DNA of 64,000 nucleotides, taken from NCBI GenBank assembly GCA_001767455.1, contig MELC01000080.1, positions 75,390-139,389 on the forward strand, written 5' to 3'. Below are positions 17,039-27,937 of this stretch, piece after piece (position 1 is the stretch's first letter; each line of letters starts with the position of its first letter). The notes below the pieces were generated by a model. That model did not search any database. It saw only the letters and a list, made by a program, of their open reading frames with translations, and was not told where the DNA came from. This stretch comes from Acidobacteria bacterium RIFCSPLOWO2_12_FULL_66_21. GTDB lineage: Bacteria; Acidobacteriota; Vicinamibacteria; Vicinamibacterales; 2-12-FULL-66-21. The position numbers and the translations under genes were made by a program.

Positions 17039-17694
17039 GTGTTCCGCACACGGAAATCAATCACCTCGTCGTGAACGGCAGGATGGTGGACTTTACCCGC
17101 ACCGTCCGCGCCGGCGATCGCGTGGCCGCCTATCCCGCGTTCCGGACGCTGGAGGTCGCAGGCGCCGTGTACCTCGGCCCACCTCCTCAGGCCGAGCCGC
17201 GCTTCGTGGCAGACGTTCATGTCGGGCGCCTCGCCGCGTATCTCCGTCTGGCGGGCTTCGATGTCGCGTACCGCAACGATTATTCCGATACCGAAATCGT
17301 CGCGATCTCGGCGGCGGAGGATCGTACCGTGCTCACACGCGACGTCGGCGTGCTGAAGCACCGCGACGTGATGCGCGGGTACTTCGTCCGTGACACACGG
17401 CCGGGCTGGCAGCTGGTGGAAGTCCTGCGCCGATTCGACCTCCGGGCCCGCGCGGCCCCGTTCACACGCTGCGTGCGATGCAACGTCCTGCTGCGGTCCG
17501 TTCCAAAGGACGACGTGATCGAGTCACTCCCACTGCGCACACGCGAGCACTACGAGAAGTTCTCGAGGTGCGTGAGCTGCGGTCGCGTGTACTGGGCAGG
17601 GTCGCACTACATCCGCATGCGGCTGTTGCTCGATGCCGCGTTTTCAGCGGCGGACGGTGAGCCGCACGCCGGCGATCGCCATACGCCGCCGTAG
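16912..17694 (+). CDS. Mut7-C RNase domain protein with N-terminal ubiquitin-like domain
   Basis: A 260-aa protein. The first 85 residues are a MoaD/ThiS-like beta-grasp (Ub-Mut7-C) domain. The remainder is the Mut7-C domain: a PIN-like nuclease fold (FVADVHVGRLAAYLRLAGFDVAYRN, then LTRDVGVL) ending in a zinc ribbon (CVRC...CVSC). Such proteins are presumed RNases; the beta-grasp part may mediate protein contact. Start is GTG 16912, as in the truncated copy at 10042. It follows the ACT gene and is separated from TetR by a short promoter region. Confidence 0.85.
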   Translation: MPTASFRFYGPLNDFLPAVRRQATLVCDVASGASVKDLVEALGVPHTEINHLVVNGRMVDFTRTVRAGDRVAAYPAFRTLEVAGAVYLGPPPQAEPRFVADVHVGRLAAYLRLAGFDVAYRNDYSDTEIVAISAAEDRTVLTRDVGVLKHRDVMRGYFVRDTRPGWQLVEVLRRFDLRARAAPFTRCVRCNVLLRSVPKDDVIESLPLRTREHYEKFSRCVSCGRVYWAGSHYIRMRLLLDAAFSAADGEPHAGDRHTPP

Positions 17695-17717
17695 GCTGGG
17701 GCCTTTCTTCCCTTGGG

Positions 17718-17746
17718 TTGAATTTATTTAGAACGGTCTATATAAT
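17718..17746 (+). promoter_or_regulatory. Sigma-70-like promoter for the TetR gene
   Basis: TTGAAT (17718-17723) and TATAAT (17741-17746) are separated by 17 bases, an almost consensus promoter. The operator at 17729-17740 fills the spacer. Confidence 0.65.
17729..17740. promoter_or_regulatory. Probable TetR autoregulatory operator
   Basis: TAGAACGGTCTA has palindromic arms TAGA/TCTA and resembles the ATAGACC-type boxes of YxaF/LmrA-like TetR regulators. Its place between -35 and -10 predicts repression of the adjacent tetR gene. Confidence 0.55.
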
Positions 17747-17753
17747 CACGCCG

Positions 17754-18431
17754 TTGTCCACGCATCAGGCGGGGAGCCGGGAACGGATGATTCAGGCGGC
17801 CGAGACGCTGCTTCGGGAGAGCGGCCTCTCAGGAGCCGGCATCAAGCACCTCGTCGCCCGCAGCGGAGCGCCGGTCGGCTCCGTCTACCATTTCTTTCCC
17901 GGCGGCAAGACGCAGATCGTCGCCGAAACCCTGCGGCTCCATTCCGCTAAGGTCGTCAGGCTCTTTGAGGACGCGTTCGAAGACGCGGCCGTGCCGTTGC
18001 CCGCACGTCTGCGAGCCCTCTTTCGCATGGCCGCGAAGGGTTTCGAAGCCGCTGGCGCCGACAAGAGTTGCGCGATCGCGGGCGTCACGCTCGACCTTCG
18101 TGCGAGCGACCATTCCCTCCGACAGGTGTGTGACGCCAGCTTCAACCAGTGGGTGGACGAAATTGCCTCCCACCTCCCGTGGCCGGACGTCGAAACGCGG
18201 CGCTCGTTTGCAACGATGGTCGTCCTCTCGCTCGAAGGCGCGTTCATTCTGGCGCGCGCCGGGAAAGCCGGACACGCCTTCACGACGGCAGGCGACTGGC
18301 TCGCCCGCCTCGCCCGGTCAACCCTCCCAGTGTCGACAGGAGAATCGCATGCGTCTTCGCCCGCTGCTCATCATCGTCCTGCTCGTCGCCGGCGTCGGTC
18401 ACCGTCCGGCCCGCGGACAAAGGAGGCCTAG
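17754..18431 (+). CDS. TetR-family regulator, YxaF/LmrA-like
   Basis: The N-terminal helix-turn-helix (GIKHLVARSGAPVGSVYHFFPGGK) has the SVYHFFPGGK recognition-helix end typical of the YxaF/LmrA branch, which controls multidrug or flavonoid-responsive genes. The ligand domain follows to about residue 185; the last 30 residues are Arg/Pro-rich and overlap the next gene by 83 bases in another frame, which is unusual. TTG 17754 keeps the full first helix, but the promoter would then make the message nearly leaderless; ATG 17787 with GGAG upstream is the alternative. Likely controls itself and the MoaF-like gene. Confidence 0.8.
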   Translation: MSTHQAGSRERMIQAAETLLRESGLSGAGIKHLVARSGAPVGSVYHFFPGGKTQIVAETLRLHSAKVVRLFEDAFEDAAVPLPARLRALFRMAAKGFEAAGADKSCAIAGVTLDLRASDHSLRQVCDASFNQWVDEIASHLPWPDVETRRSFATMVVLSLEGAFILARAGKAGHAFTTAGDWLARLARSTLPVSTGESHASSPAAHHRPARRRRRSPSGPRTKEA

Positions 18432-18747
18432 CATGGACTCGCTTCGAGGAGCCACGATCCGCTGGATGTTCGTTGAGCCGCCCGTGGCGGGCATGAAGTT
18501 CGAGCACACGTTTCGCGAGGACGGCACGCTGGTATGGCGCGTTCTCGAGGGCCCTGGCAAGGGCGCGTCGAGTGAGGAAGAACGGTACGCCACGATGAAG
18601 ATCGCCGATTGCGTGCACGTGGTCTCGTACCTCGCCGCATCAGGCCATACGCTCTCGGTGGTCGTCGACTTCAACACGGGCCGCGTCGTCGGCTTTGGGT
18701 CGGACAACAAGGAGTGGCACCCCCTGACGGGCACGCTGCTGGACTGA
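18349..18747 (+). CDS. Exported MoaF-like (lipocalin-fold) protein
   Basis: A 132-aa protein with a signal peptide (about 1-23, ending RPARGQ) and a domain resembling MoaF N-terminal proteins: GATIRWMFVEPPVAGMKFEHTF and VSYLAASGHTLSVVVDFNTGRVVGF match the repeated beta-strand pattern of this lipocalin/phenolic-acid-decarboxylase-like fold. Function is not established for the family. It follows tetR and overlaps it, so it may be the regulated gene. AGGAG precedes the ATG. Confidence 0.65.
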   Translation: MRLRPLLIIVLLVAGVGHRPARGQRRPSMDSLRGATIRWMFVEPPVAGMKFEHTFREDGTLVWRVLEGPGKGASSEEERYATMKIADCVHVVSYLAASGHTLSVVVDFNTGRVVGFGSDNKEWHPLTGTLLD

Positions 18748-18796
18748 ATCCCGGTTCCCTCGATCTTCATCGTGCCGGAACTGACGCGACACGAAG

Positions 18797-18906
18797 GCGC
18801 GTCACGGTGGCTTGAAGGTGGCCTTGATGTCCGCGAGATTCAAATCCTGCTTGGCCATGCCAAGCTCGAAATCACCCTGCGCTGCTTGAACATCACGATG
18901 TGGGAG
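18797..18906 (+). pseudogene. Tyrosine recombinase C-terminal remnant
   Basis: The translation contains WLEGGLDVREIQILLGHAKLEITLRCLN, the signature around the second catalytic His (LLGH) and the strand before the active-site Tyr of phage-type integrases. The nucleophilic Tyr region and all N-terminal parts are missing. It is a trace of a lost mobile element beside the Fic module. The 200-base gap has no other content. Confidence 0.65.
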
Positions 18907-18948
18907 TCGTGCGAGCGATGCGCGAGCATTGAAATAGCGGAAGCCGCG

Positions 18949-19551
18949 TCACTCCTCAAGCGACGCGGCGAGCATCCGGCTAAAGACGGCGACTGTGGGT
19001 CGCCAGTCGCCGTTCATCGCCGCCGCGCCGGCGTCCCCGTGGCCGCCGTCAGGGCGAGGACGCAGCCGGATCGCCGGCGGAAAGCCGTATCGCATCAGCA
19101 ACGCGTTAGCCCAGATACGCGCGGTCCGGCCGTTTCCGTTGGCGAACGGATGGATTCGAACCCACTCGGCATGCGCCCATGCGCACAGATCGATGACAGC
19201 CGCAAGGCCATCGGTGTCGAGCGCCTCCGCGCGTGGGTACCGCGCGTCCAGCGCGGCCACCGCTCTCTGCAAGGTTTGTTCGAAAGCCGCGAGCTCCGAG
19301 GCGACCCGCTCAGGCGGCGCGCCTTCGTGCCCACCGACCCAGACGCGCATCGTCTCAAGGCCGGGCTCGCCGCGAAAGCGCCCGACGTACTTCTTGTCGG
19401 GCACCGTGAGCCCGGCCATCGTGTCACCCTGCCACCGCCGCGCGTCCTCGGCGGTTGGAACCGCCCTGCGAGCGACGCGATCCCGGACGCCGCCAAGAAC
19501 GCCAACGAGGTTCTGCCGGAGTCTTGGGCTGTCTGCGTCCCAGTCAGCCAC
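18949..19551 (-). CDS. Fic-family protein, probable toxin
   Basis: A 200-aa protein with the Fic motif HPFANGNGRTAR (134-145), matching HxFxxGNGRxxR with Asn where Asp or Glu is commonest. Fic enzymes transfer AMP or other nucleotide or phosphate groups to target proteins; His134 is the catalytic base. No inhibitory (S/T)xxxE(G/N) helix is obvious in this protein, so inhibition may come from the partner. Its start overlaps the antitoxin stop by 8 bases. Integrase remnant and operator nearby fit a mobile toxin-antitoxin locus. Confidence 0.85.
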   Translation of the reverse strand: MADWDADSPRLRQNLVGVLGGVRDRVARRAVPTAEDARRWQGDTMAGLTVPDKKYVGRFRGEPGLETMRVWVGGHEGAPPERVASELAAFEQTLQRAVAALDARYPRAEALDTDGLAAVIDLCAWAHAEWVRIHPFANGNGRTARIWANALLMRYGFPPAIRLRPRPDGGHGDAGAAAMNGDWRPTVAVFSRMLAASLEE

Positions 19552-19939
19552 GTATCAGCTCGCGCACCAACCGCTGGGCGGGTCCCTTTGCGCGAGTAGT
19601 CTGACCCTCCACTGGGTCCTGAGCGGCCGATTCGGCTTCGGCGTCGGCGAACCTGGAGATCGCCGATTCGAAGTCCGCGTCCGCCTGTCGGTAAGCCTTG
19701 ACGCGGCGAAGCGTCTCCTCGAGTTCCGCTTCGACGGTCGCGGCGCGGGTATCGAGGTACTCGCCTACGGCTTCGTTGACGAGTCGGTTCAACGGCACTC
19801 TCCGCACCTCGCCAAGCAGCACCAACCCTTTCTCCAGGCGAGGATCGAGACGGAAGGTCGTCGCCTTCCGTCCACCCCCTCGCTTCATTCGGGTGGAATC
19901 GGAGCGCCGACTTGAGCGAGCGACAGCTTTGCTACTCAT
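19544..19939 (-). CDS. Ribbon-helix-helix antitoxin of the Fic module
   Basis: A 131-aa protein. After a basic tail, RKATTFRLDPRLEKGLVLLGEVRRVPLNRLVNEAVGEYL (about 23-61) is a MetJ/Arc-type ribbon-helix-helix DNA-binding unit. The remaining half is Glu/Ala-rich and helical (coiled-coil-like) and would contact the toxin. ATG 19939 is chosen because the upstream extension runs into the operator. Translational coupling with fic and a strong palindrome upstream support autoregulation. Confidence 0.75.
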   Translation of the reverse strand: MSSKAVARSSRRSDSTRMKRGGGRKATTFRLDPRLEKGLVLLGEVRRVPLNRLVNEAVGEYLDTRAATVEAELEETLRRVKAYRQADADFESAISRFADAEAESAAQDPVEGQTTRAKGPAQRLVRELIRG

Positions 19940-19954
19940 GGTTCTCGTGATGAT

Positions 19955-19986
19955 ATCACAATTCATTTGTGACGTCACAGTGTGAT
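19955..19986. promoter_or_regulatory. Operator of the Fic toxin-antitoxin module
   Basis: ATCACA (19955-19960) and TGTGAT (19981-19986) form an inverted repeat, and TGTGACGTCACA (19968-19979) inside it is a perfect 12-bp palindrome. It lies directly upstream of the antitoxin start, as expected for a ribbon-helix-helix repressor. Confidence 0.6.
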
Positions 19987-20130
19987 AATGACGTCATGCG
20001 TAAAACCTCGCCAAGATACGGACTGCGCGACTACATCAACGCGACGATGGCGTTCGAGGCGTGCAGACGTCTGCACCATGAAAGCCTCGGGTCAGTCAGG
20101 GGGGCAATGGCGGCCGGACCTGCGAAGAAC

Positions 20131-20206
20131 TGGAGCCGGCGCTCGGACTTGAACCGAGGACCTGCTGATTACGAATCAGCTGCTCTACCAACTGAGCTAC
20201 GCCGGC
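20131..20206 (-). tRNA. tRNA-Thr (anticodon CGU)
   Basis: The minus-strand cloverleaf is complete: acceptor stem GCCGGCG/CGCCGGC, D-arm GCTCAGTTGGTAGAGC, anticodon stem CTGAT/ATCAG with loop TCGTAA giving CGT, T-arm CTCGG-TTCAAGT-CCGAG, discriminator T and an encoded CCA. It decodes ACG. Confidence 0.95.
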
Positions 20207-20226
20207 ACATGGGGTGGGACCATCAC

Positions 20227-20248
20227 GGCGGGCCTCGGCAGGCCCGCC
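20227..20248. repeat. REP-like hairpin
   Basis: GGCGGGCCT (20227-20235) pairs perfectly with AGGCCCGCC (20240-20248) around a 4-base loop. It shares the GGGCCT/AGGCCC core with hairpins at 20944 and 43278. Confidence 0.6.
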
Positions 20249-20342
20249 GGAACACGACATTCTACCACGGCCTTCCCGAGCGCAACATTACCGGGTGGCG
20301 CCGTGATTGCACTTCCGAACAGTCACCGAAACGGAGGAGCAC

Positions 20343-20924
20343 ATGGCTGAAACACATCGGCTCGACCACCGCAGCGGCAGCGCACTCGAGAATTGGAACG
20401 CGCGCGACGAGGTCGGCCGTTCGGGGATCTACCCGGCGTCGGGCCCGCGACCCGCCGGCGCCGTCGAGGTGCGCGGCCAGGGCGCGCTCGGGCATCCCGA
20501 AGAACAGAAGCGGTTGACCGGCGAGCGCATCGGATCGTGGCCGCTCCTGCTCGGCCGCGCCATCTTCGGCGGCTTCTTCCTCTACAGCGGCATCCACCAC
20601 TTCCGGGATCGCAAGATGATGGCTGGGTACTCGCAGTCGAAGGGCGTGCCCGCGCCGTCGGTCGCGGTCGCCGCGACGGGCGCGATGCTGACGGCCGCCG
20701 GCTTGAGCCTGATCTCCGGCGTGCGTCCGAAGATCGGCGCGTCGCTTACCGCCGCGTTCCTGCTCGGCGTGTCGCCCGTCATGCACGCGTTCTGGCGCGA
20801 AGAGGGCCAGGAGCGGATGAACGACACGATCAACTTCTCGAAGAACATGGCCCTCGTCGGCGGCGCGCTGCTCGCAGCCTCGGTTCCAGAGCCGTGGCCC
20901 TGGGCGCCGCGGCTCGCGCGATAA
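20343..20924 (+). CDS. DoxX-family membrane protein
   Basis: A 193-aa protein. A hydrophilic N-terminal tail (about 1-60) is followed by four membrane helices with the DoxX pattern LLLGRAIFGGFFLYSGIHHF, then VAVAATGAMLTAAGLSLISG, ASLTAAFLLGVSPVMHAFW and NMALVGGALLAA. DoxX proteins are small membrane proteins linked to thiosulfate:quinone reductases or oxidative-stress complexes, and many are uncharacterised. A strong ribosome site (GGAGGAG) precedes the ATG. No operon partner. Confidence 0.85.
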   Translation: MAETHRLDHRSGSALENWNARDEVGRSGIYPASGPRPAGAVEVRGQGALGHPEEQKRLTGERIGSWPLLLGRAIFGGFFLYSGIHHFRDRKMMAGYSQSKGVPAPSVAVAATGAMLTAAGLSLISGVRPKIGASLTAAFLLGVSPVMHAFWREEGQERMNDTINFSKNMALVGGALLAASVPEPWPWAPRLAR

Positions 20925-20943
20925 CCGCGGCGCATCGGTACGC

Positions 20944-20966
20944 GCCGGGCCTCTAGAAGGCCCGGC
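20944..20966. terminator. REP-like hairpin after doxX
   Basis: GCCGGGCCT (20944-20952) pairs perfectly with AGGCCCGGC (20958-20966). It could terminate doxX although no T run follows. Same core as the other REP-like hairpins. Confidence 0.5.
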
Positions 20967-21058
20967 CTACAAATTCGTGTACGAGCCAGCCGCCTCCGCG
21001 GCTTCGCGCTGCGGCGGCCAGCGAGCGCCGAGCGCCGGCAGCGTTAGAATAGGAGGTG

Positions 21059-21307
21059 ATGGGAGATCTGGCGCTCGAAGTCCGCGTGGAATGCTATGCG
21101 GGACATCGTGGCGAGGAAACGCCCCGCGCGCTGCTGCTCGGCGAGGGACGCATCGAGATCGCCGAAGTGCTGGACCAGTGGCTCGACCCCGACCACCGGT
21201 ACTTCAAGCTGCAAGGGCGGGACGGCGACATCTATCTCGTGCGGCACGACATGAACGCCGACACCTGGGAGCTTACGATGTTCCAGGCGGGCCGGACTTC
21301 ATCCTGA
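21059..21307 (+). CDS. Small conserved-looking protein of unknown function
   Basis: An 82-aa soluble protein with no signal or membrane segment. The text EVRVECYAGHRGEETPRALLLGEGRIEIAEVLDQWLDPDHRYFKL...DIYLVRHD looks like a compact beta-sheet domain and has the balanced composition of a genuine gene. AGGAGG lies very close (2 bases) to ATG 21059. Its 3' end overlaps the convergent endonuclease pseudogene. Function unknown. Confidence 0.6.
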   Translation: MGDLALEVRVECYAGHRGEETPRALLLGEGRIEIAEVLDQWLDPDHRYFKLQGRDGDIYLVRHDMNADTWELTMFQAGRTSS

Positions 21308-21978
21308 TTTTCCCGATCAGCGGACTGTGATCGGATCCGAAGCGCTCTTCTGCCCGCCTGAACTCCGCCTCCCATCCCTGCGGCAGCCGATAGAAGACGT
21401 GGTCCAGCCGCAGCAGGCCTTCGAACGTGCGGCGCCTGTCGGTGACGCGCGTCTATGGAGGGGACGTAGTAGAGCGACAAGCCCAGCTTGTCGGCCGTGC
21501 GTTCCACCTCGTCGAAGTCCGGTCCGGCGGCCGAGCCGCCGAGACGCGCCGCAAACGATGCGTCACGCGCGAGGCCGCGCGGAACATCCGGGCCCCCGCG
21601 GTAGACCTCTTGAAGAAGCAGAACCACCGGCGCGTTGCCCAACGGCAGAGCCGCGGCGAACCGCTCGACGTCACCCGCGCCAAGCGCGATATTCCACGAC
21701 ACGACGGTAATTTCGTCCGCGGACGTCAGGTTCGCCGACGCGCGAAGCCGCGCGACCGGCGGGCCCACAGCGCTCCGCCAGCGCGAGAGGATCGCGCGAT
21801 CGCCCTCCGCGGCCGGCGACATCCACGCGATGGGCGCTACGGCAGGCGCCTCGGCCATATCCGCGCGCACCAGCAGGTGATGACCCGTCGCACACGCAGC
21901 GCTCAGGAAAATTACACAGAAAAAGCAAAGGAGGGACAGGGCCGGACCGCGCAGGCGGCGCCCGATTGTCTGATTCAA
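21273..21978 (-). pseudogene. Endonuclease/exonuclease/phosphatase family lipoprotein gene, internally deleted and frameshifted
   Basis: The N-terminal frame has a signal sequence with possible lipobox (SAAC) and the first EEP motifs (ITVVSWNIALG, VVLLLQEV, up to LSLYYVPS). The C-terminal motifs (LLRLDHVFYRLPQGW, then RFGSDHSPLIGKI) lie in another frame and end at the TAA at 21273-21275. The middle of the domain, normally about 100 residues with the GDFN-type motif, is missing between them near 21440-21460. This is a broken gene, most likely a deletion with frameshift. Confidence 0.75.
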
Positions 21979-22028
21979 AGCTGTTCCGCTGGAGTGACGT
22001 CAGTGTAACACGCCTTGCTGGCTGGCGG

Positions 22029-22628
22029 CTACTCCTCGTCCTCGTCCGTGGTCTTGGCGCTCGTGGCGATGTCGTCGATGTCGAGGTCTTTGTCCTTGTC
22101 CTCGTTGCGCCAGTCCTCGTCGTTCTCGTAAAGGCGGCTGACGGGACGTTCCTTGATGGGGCCTTTCGGGCCGCGCTCGTCCTTGCGCGGCGGCTTGCGC
22201 TTGTTCTTCGGCGGCGCATCCGGTCCAAAGTTGCGGCTGCGGGGACCGCCGGGCGCGCCTCCGCCTCCCTCCGGCCTTGGCGCCCAGCCGCTCGGACGGG
22301 GGGTGCCGAAGCCGCCTGGGGCTCCGCCCGGACGCGGGCTGCTATAGCCGCCTGGTCTCGGTGCGCCGGGGCTGCGTTCCTCCCGGGGACGCGCCTCACT
22401 GACGGCCAGCGGCCGCCCCTTGAAGGGCTGCTGATCGAACGCGCTGATGGCCGCTTCAGCCACGGCGCGGTCGGCGTAATCGACGAACGCAAAACCGCGG
22501 GGCCGGCCCGTCTCCCGATCCACGGGAAGGACAATCTGGGTGGGTTCACCGACGCTCGCCAGGTGCTCGCGCAATTCCGCTTCCGACGCGGCGTAAGGCA
22601 GGTTACCGATAAACAGACGGACTGACAC
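22029..22628 (-). CDS. RRM-type RNA-binding protein with Gly/Pro-rich tail
   Basis: A 199-aa protein. Residues 1-80 form an RNA-recognition motif with RNP2 (LFIGNLPY) and RNP1 (RGFAFVDY). The tail is Gly/Pro/Arg-rich, then basic, then strongly acidic (ending TTDEDEE), and is probably disordered. Bacterial RRM proteins of this type are often cold-responsive or bind structured RNA. GTG 22628, preceded by GAGGGGG, is chosen because RRM sequence begins directly after it. Monocistronic. Confidence 0.9.
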   Translation of the reverse strand: MSVRLFIGNLPYAASEAELREHLASVGEPTQIVLPVDRETGRPRGFAFVDYADRAVAEAAISAFDQQPFKGRPLAVSEARPREERSPGAPRPGGYSSPRPGGAPGGFGTPRPSGWAPRPEGGGGAPGGPRSRNFGPDAPPKNKRKPPRKDERGPKGPIKERPVSRLYENDEDWRNEDKDKDLDIDDIATSAKTTDEDEE

Positions 22629-22649
22629 AGCCCCCTCTTCGTTTGGTGT

Positions 22650-22670
22650 GTGAAGGCCTCCGGCCTTCAC
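22650..22670. repeat. Perfect 9-bp stem hairpin
   Basis: GTGAAGGCC (22650-22658) and GGCCTTCAC (22662-22670) around TCC, upstream of the RRM gene. It lies in the 229-base divergent gap before uvrA; no other site was recognised there. Confidence 0.5.
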
Positions 22671-22857
22671 GCTCGCCGGGACCCCGACGCCCGGCTTGCT
22701 ACAGAATGTCGCGGAGGCTGGCAGGGACAGACCTTCTGCTCCCGACCCCGGCGACAGGCCCCATCAAAATAGCACAAACACGGCCGTCGAGGTTGAAGGA
22801 GGTTGACGCCGTGCGCTACCATGAAGAGTTCGGGATTCCCCAAACACGCGACAGTAC

Positions 22858-27193
<4,336 letters not shown>

Positions 27194-27250
27194 CGGATTG
27201 CCGATTGGCGATTGCAGATTGGCGATTCACGGATTGGCGAATGACGATTG
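27194..27250. repeat. GATTG(G/C)CGATT iterated repeat
   Basis: The word GATTGGCGATTG and variants is iterated between the HEAT gene and the glycosylase gene; related words occur at 34322, 45267 and 59636. Confidence 0.75.
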
Positions 27251-27286
27251 CGGAGTGGCGGACCCGCAGCCAGCCACGATTTAGCA

Positions 27287-27937
27287 ATGGCTTTGTCCCG
27301 TGACTTCTATGCCCGTCCGACCTTGGACGTCGCCCGGGATTTGATCGGGAAGGTGCTCGTGCACGAGACGGCCGCCGGGCGCGCGGCGGGCATCATTGTC
27401 GAAGCCGAAGCGTACATCGGCGAGGCGGATCCCGCCTGCCATGCGGCGCCCGGGCCGACCGCGCGCAACGCGCCGCTGTACGGGCCGCCCGGCATCGCCT
27501 ACGTCTACCTGAATTACGGCATGCACTATCTCGTCAACGCGGTCACCGAGGGCGAAGGCTCTCCGGCGGCGGTGCTGATTCGCGCGCTGGAGCCGATCGA
27601 AGGCGAAGGGCTCATGCGGCGGCGCCGCGCGCGAGGCACCGCCCGTCGCGCCGACGCGTTCGACACGGTGGAGCTCTGCCGCGGTCCCGGCAATCTCACG
27701 CGCGCGCTTGGCATTTCGCTGGAACAGAACCGGCGCGATCTGACCCGGAGTCCGCTCCGGATCGAGGACCGCGGACTGGCGGCCCGGGCGGTCGCGTGGA
27801 CCCATCGCGTCGGTATTGCCGTGGGGCTCGAACACGACTGGCGCTGCCACGCCGTTGGCAGCGCCGCCGTGTCGATGCTGAAGCCGGGCGGACGAAGACG
27901 GCGCCAGACAATTCGAGGCTCGTCGCTCGCCGTCTAG
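27287..27937 (+). CDS. DNA-3-methyladenine glycosylase, AAG/MPG type
   Basis: A 216-aa monofunctional glycosylase that removes alkylated or deaminated purines. AAG features are present: FYARPTLDVARDLIGKVLVHE at the start, the catalytic-site region EAEAYIGEADPACHA (general-base Glu in VEAEAYIG), GPPGIAYVYLNYGMHYLVN with the intercalating Tyr region, and LCRGPGNLTRALGI. ATG 27287 is chosen because similarity starts at LSRDFYAR. The last 4 bases overlap the convergent TolB-like gene. With uvrA and uvrC it adds to DNA repair capacity. Confidence 0.93.
   Translation: MALSRDFYARPTLDVARDLIGKVLVHETAAGRAAGIIVEAEAYIGEADPACHAAPGPTARNAPLYGPPGIAYVYLNYGMHYLVNAVTEGEGSPAAVLIRALEPIEGEGLMRRRRARGTARRADAFDTVELCRGPGNLTRALGISLEQNRRDLTRSPLRIEDRGLAARAVAWTHRVGIAVGLEHDWRCHAVGSAAVSMLKPGGRRRRQTIRGSSLAV

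Noticed and set aside
19996..20130. A short plus-strand frame starting MRKTSPRYGLRDYINA, divergent from the antitoxin
   Set aside because: It continues through the tRNA gene in antisense and shows no family likeness; possibly a trimmed relic but not supportable.
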